This document shows, one piece after another, positions 28,086 to 38,241 of a stretch of 64,000 nucleotides of DNA. The stretch spans positions 1,833,635 through 1,897,634 of the forward strand of contig JH720300.1 in NCBI GenBank assembly GCA_000231825.2. The letters run 5' to 3'. The translations under genes were made by a program, and so were the position numbers. Under the pieces are notes generated by a model. That model saw only the letters and a list, made by a program, of their open reading frames with translations. It was not told the origin of the DNA and searched no databases. Position 1 is the first letter of the stretch. Each line of letters starts with the position of its first letter. This DNA is from Tetrahymena elliotti 4EA. Its lineage: Eukaryota > Ciliophora > Oligohymenophorea > Hymenostomatida > Tetrahymenidae.

Positions 28086-28449
28086 ATGGTTGCAGAAAGT
28101 AGCACCTTCTTACTGATGATCTAAAATTATGAGAAAAATAACAACTTATCTTTATTAGAAGATAATTTTATTGGTACAATAGAATTACGCAATCTGATAG
28201 GTGCATACTATTGTAAAATCTATCTGTAAGAGCAACTTTAGAACTGCTTACATATTTTTGTTTGTTAATTTTTTGTTTTTGAAGAATTTGAATGAATTTT
28301 GTAAAATACTTACTGAATATTAGCAAATGCGTGACGATTATATTCTTTATATACTTGATGACTTAATCAAAATGCTGACATAACCTGATTATTTCTATTG
28401 TGCAACTAAAAATAAATTAGCTATATTATTTTAATTGGTTAAAACTTGA
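28086..28449 (+). CDS. candidate 99-residue gene with one intron, unknown
   Basis: ATG at 28086 in the context AACAAAATGG is typical of Tetrahymena starts. Exon 28086..28259 encodes MVAESSTFLLMIQNYEK and continues protein-like for 58 codons. A 64-nt intron 28260..28323 (GTTTGT...TATTAG, a weak donor) joins exon 28324..28449, which encodes QMRDDYILYILDDLIK and ends at TGA. Lengths sum to 300 nt. The stop lies inside the first copy of a 39-bp tandem duplication, so the 3' end may have been altered. No family is recognised. Chance ORF or decayed gene remains possible. Confidence 0.3.
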
Positions 28450-28510
28450 TACTTTTAAGAAAAATGATTTAAATTGGTTAAAACTTGATACTTTTAAGAA
28501 AAATGATTTA
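28433..28510. repeat. 39-bp direct tandem duplication
   Basis: Two identical head-to-tail copies of a 39-bp unit (28433-28471 and 28472-28510) are followed by the first bases of a third copy. Perfect identity in non-coding, AT-rich DNA suggests a recent event. The first copy contains the stop codon of the candidate ORF at 28086. Confidence 0.95.
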
Positions 28511-30200
28511 AATTGGTAATTTATAATTTTTATTTATAATGAAAATGACAACACAGATTATTAAGAATGCAATAATATGGATACAAAAATTTAATGGTAT
28601 ATTATATATTAAATTAATTTATAAATTTCAAAGTAGGATTAATGTAAAAATAGATAAATGTTAATAAATGAATCATCGTACCTACTTAATTACTTTGCTT
28701 AAGGAAAAGACGTTAGCTACTTTCAGACGCAATCTTGATTAAAATAACTCGAATGTTAAAGTTAATATTATAGCGTAATCAGTTTATAATGTATACATGC
28801 ATTATTAAATAAAATTTAAGGCGTAATACTTTAATGAGTCATAGTAATTATCAAACCAGTTCTATCTATTACCTTCTAATAAATTTAACTCTTTCTTACA
28901 AATTTATCTAACAACCAAAGCAAATAGTCACTTAATAAACTGTTACGTCTTTTATTTACATGCGTAAATAGCAAGTAGAATTTTAAAAATCCATACAGAT
29001 TAACTTTAATCTATTTTTGCAATTATTTAGCTTATTTAAATATTAAATGTAGAGGTTCTGTGTTGCTTGAAATACAACGCTTGGTGATTTGTTTAATGTA
29101 GTAGAGTATTTGTTATTTTTGATTTCTTTTTATTGTTTATAAATATAAATTATGTGAAAATACCAAAACATGATAAATGTGTTTGATTACTCCCTATTTT
29201 TTAATTTGTTGTGCAAGAAGTTGATTAATCATAAATAATTTCTAGATTATATTTCAAACAAAATTTAATTTCCTTAAATATGATTCTATCTTTCCTACAT
29301 AATTAAATTCAATAGTCTTGTAGACATCTACACAAAACCAAAAGTATTTTTTGCATTACCAATTGTATAATTGTAATTTATTTATTTTTTTCATGTTATC
29401 TTAAATGAAAGTGTTCTTAATATTGAATATAATTAATGGTGTTATCAGCTATTTAGGATAGATTGCTTGTTAATTAAACTAGTCAGTAGAAAAATTAATT
29501 TTAAGATGTAGAAAAAGATATGAATTTAATTTCATTTGATTTTTTTGTTTGTTTGATTGTTCTAATTAATTCAATTCTACAAAACTAAATCTCAAAAAGC
29601 AAAAAAGCATTTACAGATGAAATTTATTTTAAAAACCATTTTAAATTTTGAGAAAATACCATTATGCTATATAGAAAAGATGTGCCAGTATGAATTTAGT
29701 GAAAAATAAATGATGGAAAAATTAGCTAAAGTATTTTTGATAGAATAAATAATTAAACTTTGTGTAGTATTTACGAAAGCAAATTTTAGAGCTCGTTTAT
29801 ATTTAATATAGAATTGCTTATTTGCTAATTGAATGAAGTGATTGTAAAACAAAATAAAATAGAGAATGAATAGATAGATGTAAATTTACCTATTATTTTG
29901 ATAGATATTCAAAAAACTAGAGTTTTATCGGTATAATGAGTTTGGCATTCTTGCGTAATTCAATATTTGCGTATTATTATTGAAAAAAAGATTTACGTCA
30001 CTGGTTTGGGGTCCTATTAGACTTTAATTAAAAACTGGAATAAAGAGTACCTTTGAAATCAATATAATTAATTTCATAAAACAAATAATCTTAAATATAA
30101 AAAAAGCAGCCAAAAGCTATATAACAACTTACATAACCCCCACAAAGGAGAAATTAAAACAAATTTAAAAAACAAAAAAATTAACAATTATTAAGTAGAA

Positions 30201-31316
30201 ATGTCATCTGTTGATAATAGCGCCAACGCCAATCTTCACTATGTCCAAGACATATTAGTTAAGTCTGTCGAACTCTCTAAAAAGCTTTACGAAAAGACTG
30301 GTATTAAGAATGAATTTTTAGAATCCAATGCCTAAAAAATTAATGCCGCTTCCTCTTAATTCGCTTAGTTACTCGATGGTAGCATTGATGCTACTGTTGT
30401 CAAAGTCTAATCAATTGCTGAAAAGACCAACAAAACTAAACAAACTCTCTTAGAAAGAACCAACAAGACCAAAAAGGAACTTATTGAAAGAACCATGAAC
30501 TTGACTTTTGTCAAGAAGACTGAAGATTTTAGTAACACCCTTCTCACTGAACTCGAGCTACAAGTTGCCCTCCTTGTCAAGTCCATCAACAATAAGCTTG
30601 CTTTAACTGAATCTGAAGTTGACAACTCTGCTACCAACAAGGACGAAAAGCTTGCCCTTTCTGAAAGATCTACCAGACTTCTCTTCACCTTAAACAACCT
30701 TGGTAAGCAAATTGCTGAACACTACTTGAACTAAGTCAAATCCCTTACTGTTGTCAAGAGTGCCTAATAAAAGTATGCCTTTGTAGACCTTAAGGCCCAA
30801 GAAGCTAGAGCTAACGTAGAATCCTTCTTCGAAGTTCTTCTTACCACCATCATTACCCAAAACATCATTAACCCTCTCTTCAACTCTCTTAACGTTAAGT
30901 ACACCCAATCAAAGGAACATGTTACTGTTGTTGTTGAAAATATTAAGAAGGTTGATGTTTAAAACCTTCTTACTTAAGCCAAGGGCTCTTATGAATCTCT
31001 TAAGTAAGCCACCATCACCTTTGTTTAAGGTGATAAGCTCACTTTCACCTTTGCTAGTGAATTCTTCAAGACTTCTATTGAATCTATCCAAAAGGAAATC
31101 TCTTAACTCCTTACTGATGTCTCAGCTCTCAGAACTAGAATTTAAGAAGAAGTCTTCAACCTCTACAAACTTTCCCTTATAGAATTCAAGCATAGAAGAT
31201 CTGCTAAGTTAGGTTAAAAGGCTATTACCTTTGTTGATGAATAAGTTAATTCTGCTTCTACTGCTTCTCCTGTTGAATCTAAAAACGAAGAAGAAGAAGA
31301 AGAAGTTTAAAACTGA
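30201..31316 (+). CDS. highly codon-biased 371-residue helical protein
   Basis: One intronless ORF runs from ATG 30201 to TGA 31314 (372 codons). It is almost entirely amphipathic alpha-helix with few Gly, Pro, Trp or Cys, several long Leu/Val/Lys/Glu/Thr segments, no signal peptide and a Glu-rich tail (EEEEEEVQN). Codon choice is unlike its neighbours: GCC, ACC, AAG, CTT/CTC, GTC and TCC dominate, the pattern of very strongly expressed ciliate genes. I do not recognise the family. The repeating amphipathic helices resemble, in style only, lipid-surface proteins such as perilipins or apolipoproteins, or a structural filament protein. It sits alone, 8 kb from the dynein gene and 3 kb from the Eri1-like gene. 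Antisense ORFs over it are shadows of its GC-richer codons. Confidence 0.9.
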
Positions 31317-32540
31317 AAAATGATAATTGATAATTGATTTAAGCTATCCTGATTGATTATGGATTGATAATAAATAAATGATTATTTTAATATGAATTAA
31401 TCTTAACCTCTACAAAATTAATATATCTTTTTATCAGAATAATAACACAAAATATTAAATATTAATCTTGAAACCTAATCCTAATGTATAAACCTTATCA
31501 AATATATAATAAAACTAAATTAATAATTGATATCTAGCTATTAGTTAGTTAGTTATCAACATCAAGCAACCAGTCTTTTGATTATCTTATATTATTTTCA
31601 AATAAAAATAAATATATGCGCGTTTCTTATATTGAATTGTAAATTTATATAGAACAAGCAAAAGCTCCATTATTTATAATTGTATAAATCTTCTAATAAT
31701 AATTTAATTTCTTCAAAATAAACACTTCCTTAATATCCCATTTTAATTTTTAAAAGCATCAAGATTTATTTTTTTACTTAAAATCCACCTTCCTTCAACA
31801 AAACTTACTCAAAATATCAATCAAGCACTACATTACATTAGGCAATGGTCAAAAAATTACTAAAAAACTTAAAATACATTTTGATATGTAATCAAATCAT
31901 TTTCCAAGTATTTATTAGATAGCTAATACATAAAACTCATAAATTAGATAATTTAAGTTCAATCTCCTTCTAAACAGTTGCTCAAGGCTTAAAAAATTAA
32001 TATGTTTATTTCATTTTTTGCTAAAAATGGATAATAAAATGATAAATCTATTGCCATCAGACAATGATAAAGAATAATGATGACTTATTTAAGTTGATTA
32101 AGGACTAAGTTACAAATAATAATTTATTTAAATCGTTTATCAAGCAAAAAAGAAAGATTTATTATAGATTTTGAAAATATAGTTATTGGAATACATTCAT
32201 TTTTTATTCTATCAAAATGTTTACATCTTCTTTTCAGCAAATTTCTCTTTTTAATGAAATAAATCACAAATAGAAGAAAAATTGATAATTTGATTAATAA
32301 TGAAAATCACTCTAATCAAAATATTGATTATATAAATTTAGTGTTGCATATTTTATTTGATAGTTAAGTAACAAATATGTTTGATTTAAATGATTTGGAC
32401 TTGAGAGTCCTTTTTACAAAGATTATTTCTTTTGATTGAAGATATTTCACGTCATAGAAAGTGAAAACATATCTTCAATTATTAAAACCCAACTTTTTAA
32501 AAAATATTTATAAAAATTTTATTTGATAGAATATCACTAA

Positions 32541-32560
32541 CATCATCACCATCATCATCA
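32541..32560. repeat. CAT trinucleotide microsatellite
   Basis: About six to seven CAT/ATC units with one interruption, in non-coding DNA. Confidence 0.9.
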
Positions 32561-33424
32561 ATAAATCTGTCATTTATTTTAATTACACAATCTATTCTAT
32601 TCTTTGGAAATTTTATTTCCCAAAAATTTTTAAAATGACAAATCAATAGTGTAATAAAGCATTAGACAAGATAATTTCATTTTAAATATTAAGAACAGAT
32701 AAATTTTAATTGAACATTAATATTGCTTTCATGTGTTTTTCTACTTAAACTTCAGATAATTTTTCAAACATCAAAAAAAACTAAAAGAGTTAAAATTTAA
32801 AAAAAATTATAAATTAATAAAAGACTTATTGAGAAAGACATTTCTAAAAAAAATTATAAAAGATTTTTTATAATAACAAACAAGCAAGTCAAATATAACC
32901 TAAAATGGGTATTTTTGTTAAAAAAATTAGATCCATAAATTTTTTTAAAATTAATCAATGTATATATTTATATGCTTATCTTTCTAAATTATTTGAGGAG
33001 TTTTCAAAATTAATTGTTTATTTTTATGTTGCTTTTTTATAATTAATTAATTTCAGAAAAAAATACAAAAAAAGAAAAGAGAAAATATTTAAAAGTAAAT
33101 CAATTTAGATCAAAGTTTTTAAAACATAAACTACTCTCGCTACTTTAACGCTCAATCTCACTAAGTTTTTAACATCCCTGAACTCTAAATGATTTACTCT
33201 GAAAATATTTTCTTATCCTTTTCATAAAAAGGAGTTCTGAATTATAAATTCAGGGAATTTTCAAAAAAAACAAAAACAAAAAATAATATAAATCGAAAGT
33301 TTTCGAAAAATCTTTTATTAGTGATTAATCATATATAATTAGTATTATTTAAACAAAATCTAGGAATAGAATGATAAATTATGGAGATTTGGAGATTATA
33401 TCTTGAGACTTTAGTATTGAATAA

Positions 33425-33600
33425 GTGATAAGGTGCTGAAAAGAAAAAAAAACTCATAAAAATAAAAATAAATAAATAAAATTCAAGAAAAATCAAATAA
33501 ATAAAATTAAATAAAAAAAATAAATTAAAAAAGAAAAACAAACAAATAAAAATCAAATAAGATAAACTAAGAAATAATAAATCAAAATAATTAAAAAGAG
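33425..33600. repeat. AAATAA-type low-complexity tract
   Basis: About 175 bp composed almost only of A-runs broken by T, C or G, with repeated AAATAAA and AAATCAAA units. The Phe/Leu-rich minus-strand ORF over it is an artefact of composition. Confidence 0.85.
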
Positions 33601-34326
33601 GAAATTAAAGCACATGAATACCAAATTTAAATTTAGACATAGATATTTTCCATTTAATTTCAGCCTTGTAAAAATAATTAAAATAAAGCATTCTTAATTA
33701 AAGTTGGATTTTCGAATTGATAAATTATAAAAGAATAATTATTTATAAAATATGTTTCAATGATTTGTTTATTTTGTTTAAATTTTAAAAAAAATAAAAT
33801 GATTTAATTCTTTGTCTAAAAAATTTGCTAAAAATTAAAAATAAATAAAATATTTAAAAAAAATAAATTATATTATTGGAATATTATTTATGTATTGGTT
33901 ATTAAAATAAAAGATTGAATGAAGATAATAAATAGATGGAGATATAATAGGAGATAAGATACCAATAATTTAAAAAAATAATATAGGGATTCTAAACAAA
34001 GGAAAGTCATATAAAGGATGCTGTAATCAATAGATTTATTTATTTATTATTTCATAAAAGTGAATAAGAATTATAAATTATAACAATTTATAAATTAAAG
34101 TAAAGACAAATAAAATAAAATTTCATCATCAAAACTGATATTATATATTATGTATGATTAAAGAGGATCATTATTTTTTATTAGTTTATAAAAGAAGTCA
34201 GAAACAAAAAAATTAGTGATTAATTTATCAAATAAATAAGTCAAGCAAGAAACCAAGATAGCAAGAGATAAGTCAATTATTTCCAGAAATTAATTAGTTT
34301 TTAAAGTTTATTTGAGGTGACAAGAG

Positions 34327-37300
34327 ATGGATAGCCTAAAATAAGTCTCTTCTCCTTCACTTTCTTCGTCCCCAAGCACTAAGGAATAGTCTACAGAGCA
34401 ACCAAAGTCTAATGAACGAAAAAGCTTGAAGGAAGAGGATAAAGCAGATTTAACTCCTTCTAACATTTAGACAGAAATAAATGAAAAAAAGTAGAAATAA
34501 AATGATTATGAAACAAAAATAATTTCTAACATTAAAAATTTCAGTTTACATGAAGAAGAGCAAGATGATAGAGAAGAAGGAGAGAATTCAAAAAGCTAAA
34601 GTGTAGGTTTGCATCAGGATTAACTACTTTCTTCTCTCACTGGTTCAGGATAACATTATTAAGAAGGATAAGAAATACTTAGTAATAAATAATAGGATAA
34701 AGAAGAAGATTTGAATGAAGATGATGATTTATTTGAAGAAGACGAATACGATGAGGAGGAAGAAGATTTTGATGAAGATTTTTTGGATAAAGAGGGCGAT
34801 AATGGTTTTGATACAACTGAAGATGGTAACAAAGGAGTTAAATAAAAAAAAAATAAGTTTACGAAGGAGTTTATTAGTGCTATTAAATCTAATTCAGAAG
34901 AATTACGTAATGAAAAGAATGATGATCCACTTGATTATTTATTTGTAATTGACTTTGAATGCAATCAACCAGGTAGTGAAATCATTGAATTTCCTATTAC
35001 CGTAGTTGATTTAAAGCAGAAAAAGGTTGTTGATACTTTTCATTCATATGTTCGACCTACTAAGATAAAGAAACTTAGCAATTTCATTAAAAAGCTTACT
35101 GGCATTAAGTAAGAAGATGTTGATGCTTCTGATAGCATTGATACTATTTTAACTAAGGTGGAAGCCTTTTTGAGTAAGTACCAAAGCTTTAAAGCTGCTA
35201 TTCTCTATGATTGTGCTAATGATGCTAAATTTTTAAGCAATGAAATTAAAAACAAGCATTTAACTATTACAAACAAATTGCTTCTGAGTTATATTAATTT
35301 ACGCAATGTTTTTCCCATTCATCTCACAGGAGGAATAAAAAATATTAGTCTTAGTCATGCTTTAGAAGTATTAGATATGAGCTTTGAAGGTTAAAAGCAC
35401 ACAGGCAAAGATGATTCAATAAATATAGCAAGAGTTTGTATCGAAATGATAAATCATTAGTTTATTTTCACTCAATTTATGAGATAGTCTTAATTTTGTT
35501 CTGATAATCCAAAGAAATTAGTTGATTCAACAATAAATGATCTTTTTACAATGAATAAATACTTAATAGCAATAGATATCTAGTTTTATGGTGACAAAAA
35601 AGATTTAAATACTAAACATAATATTATTCTATGTAAATAATTCAATTTTCATCTATTTTAAGTTAAGAAAATTAATTTAGATTCTTCATCACCTCAGCCT
35701 TCTAACCTAATCTATTAAACTCCTCCATAAAAATCTAATTTTAAATTAAAAACATCTGCAGAAAAACATGCCGAATAGCAATTGCTCTAGCAACAAAAAG
35801 CCTTGTAATAATAGAAGCAACAATAACAAGAATAACAGCAATAACCAGAAAAATAAATTTAAGATTAGAAGATAGATACGTATTAAAATTAAAACAATTA
35901 GAAACAATAAGATCAGTAAAGCAGCCAAGCTTAACCTAATTCTAATCTGAATTAGCAATAGTAATAAAAGCAAGATATACCTTAACAATAGTAATAACAA
36001 TAGAAATTGAAGGAATAAAAGCAATATTAAATAGAAGAAATAGATAGCTACTAATAAGAATTTGATAATTTGTAATATTAGCTATAGGATTATTTTGAAC
36101 TTCTATAGAATTTAATTGATTTATATCATAAACATGGTATTAAGTGTTAAAATTCTCTCATAATCCTTAATTCTAGCACAAAGTAAAAGTACTTTTCTAA
36201 GTTATTCAAGTTTGTTACAGCAATGTTCAAAACCAACAAAACAGCTTTCATTTTCAAAAAAAAGATTGTCAATTTGCAGGAAGTACTTGAAAGATAAATT
36301 GTTATTGATTAGAAGACATCTGATCTCATTATGACTGAAGATTTTCCTCAAAACATTATCAAGCTATTTGATTTTTTTCAAACTGAAAATTTTCTTGTAA
36401 AGGAATTACCTTCATGTTTCCAAAAAAAAACTGTATCGAATATTCTTGAAGGATAGCCAAGTTAGTATAGAGAAGGAGGCTCCTATCCCTACTAATATTA
36501 TGATTCTCCCTAATACGGATAGTACATAAATGGTTTTTACAATTAAAAACAGTAGCCTACTTCAAATATTCCCTAACAGAATCCTTATGCTGCTTTTTAG
36601 CAATAATATTAACAAAATGTAGATTATTTTAATCCAACTATGGCTAGTTAAAATCTAAATTAATTTTCGATGATGTATTAATTACAATAATAAGCTTAGT
36701 TTGCCTTTAATTAGTAAAATGCATCATTAGGAAATCAATAGCACTCACCTTATTATATGCAGTAAGCTATGAACTAAATGAGCAATAACTACATCTATTA
36801 AATGCCATTTTTCAACCCAGCTGCTTTTTCATTTCCTCCCAATTCTATAGATAGCTAGCTCTAATAACAGATCTTATTTTAATCCCAGTAGTTTTTATCA
36901 CAACTTGAATAGAATTCTAGCTAATCAGCTACTTTTCCTCCTTAGAATCACTAACAAGCTTAATAATAATAACATTAGTAATCCCCAACCTAATCTTATA
37001 ATTATAAATAAAATTAGTACTAATCTTAATCCTCTCCTTCTATAAATCAGCATTAAAAGACTAATTCTACTTTTGCTGGAAACTATCCATCTTAAAATTC
37101 GAAAAACAATTCAAACAACTAAAAAAGTGAAGGATCAAATATTTCTCGCAAGAAAAATTTCAGAAATAACAGCTAAAGCATCAACGGATATAGTGGTTAT
37201 TAGAATAATGGTTTTTACTATGATTCATTTAGTAGTGGCAGCATTAACAGTGGAAACTCAAACTTTCAAAAAAACAATTAGAGCAACTCAAACAATTCCT

Positions 37301-37461
37301 AAATTAACTCAAGCCCTTTGATAGCTTTCCCTCCCGAACTTAATAATGGGTAAGCATATAAAATGAGCCAACCAACGCTCTATAACAGCTACATTTAAAA
37401 TGGTTTAAACAAGCAAAATACTTTTAACAGCTAAAATAAAAACAAATTTTACAAAAAATGA
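34327..37461 (+). CDS. Eri1-like DEDDh 3'-5' exonuclease with long Gln/Asn-rich tail
   Basis: A single intronless ORF of 1044 residues. Residues 1-200 are Ser/Glu/Asp-rich with an acidic patch. Residues about 203-375 match the Eri1 exonuclease domain: VIDFECN gives D209 and E211, the EIIEFPITVVDL and SYVRPT segments follow, D299 lies in YDCANDAKF, and H358 with D363 in HTGKDDSINIAR. All five DEDDh residues are therefore present, so activity is likely. Eri1 enzymes trim 3' ends of histone mRNA, 5.8S rRNA or small RNAs; which applies here is unknown. From ~478 a poly-Gln/Lys stretch leads to an ordered-looking segment (588-705), then more than 330 residues of Gln/Asn/Tyr/Ser-rich, prion-like sequence. 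Human ERI1 is far shorter (~350 residues), so the tail is the oddity. No SAP domain is visible. Confidence 0.93.
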
Positions 37462-38241
37462 TCTCCATTCATAATTGAATAAAATTAGAAGCCATAAATT
37501 TATTTTAGTGGTTTCTATAATTAACAACAATTGCTAAAAATAAATTTACTTACTAGAAAATCTATAAATAATAATTAATTAACCAATCAATAAATCAATA
37601 AATCAATTATACTACTTTTTCTTCTAAAATTAGAAGTTTTTAATTAAATAATAGATAGATAAATTAATTATTGGTCTTTTTTTAACACATTTTTGTAAAT
37701 TAAAGTAAATAAAAACCTCTTTTGAAATATTTTATTTTACTTTTTCACTCACTTATTTACTCATTTTCAATTTATTTTAATTTAATTAATCATTTCATTT
37801 ATTTATGTTCTCTGTTTTTCAATTCTATATTCCTTCCTTTTCAAATATTTATATTTTACTTAAATTATTTTTTAATTTCAAAATAAAACTTAACTGATAG
37901 AAATTTTTTCAACTTTTACTTACTTTTTCTCTGAATAATTGTTTTTTATTGGTGATTAATTAATCATATATAAAGAATTATCAAAAAACTTCCAAATTTT
38001 TAATCCCTTTAAGCTTTTTTTGAATCAGAATTTTTTTTAATTAATTTAAAAAAATAAATTCAAACATAATAGCTAATGTTAATTATCTAAATAAAGAATA
38101 AATATTAAACTTAATTTAGAAAGAATAGTAATAAATAAAAAATTATTTAAATTGATGTTTAGTTAATTTTGATAGCTTAATTTGCTAATTTTAAACAAAG
38201 ATAAATAAATTTAAACAGGAACATTCAATTTTTGTAAATTT
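37462..38241. other. intergenic spacer between convergent genes
   Basis: The spacer lies between the 3' ends of the Eri1-like gene and the 1083-residue minus-strand gene. It is AT-rich with pyrimidine-rich stretches and no ORF. A sequence at 37944-37973 nearly repeats one at 33313-33338. Confidence 0.6.

Larger units (their letters stand above)
21884..30200. other. 8.3-kb AT-rich region without a confident gene
   Basis: Between the dynein stop and the 371-residue gene at 30201 no long conserved coding sequence is visible. TGA codons are frequent in all six frames and no family motif is recognisable. Two weak ORF candidates (25537-25851 and 28086-28449), a possible signal-peptide ORF near 26403, a palindrome with a TA tract (24477-24526) and a 39-bp tandem duplication (28433-28510) lie inside and are described separately. 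Non-coding RNA genes cannot be excluded; I found no tRNA-like B box. Confidence 0.6.
31317..34326. other. 3-kb AT-rich intergenic region
   Basis: It holds the 3' flank of the codon-biased gene and the promoter side of the Eri1-like gene. I see no ORF with protein-like composition. A CAT/ATC microsatellite (32541-32560) and a long A-rich low-complexity tract (about 33425-33600) are present. Confidence 0.6.

Noticed and set aside
29405..29550. Short plus-strand ORF with a hydrophobic start (MKVFLILNIINGVIS)
   Set aside because: Too short, with no splice partner and no better than chance in AT-rich DNA with one stop codon.
30407..31091. Several minus-strand ORFs over the codon-biased gene
   Set aside because: They are antisense shadows created by its C/G-ending codons; the sense frame is continuous for 372 codons with a clear start and TGA.
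33329..33556. Phe/Leu-rich minus-strand ORF
   Set aside because: Product of an A-rich low-complexity tract, with no protein-like composition.
35746..36024. Leu-rich minus-strand ORF
   Set aside because: It is the reverse complement of the Gln (TAA/TAG/CAA) run of the Eri1-like protein.
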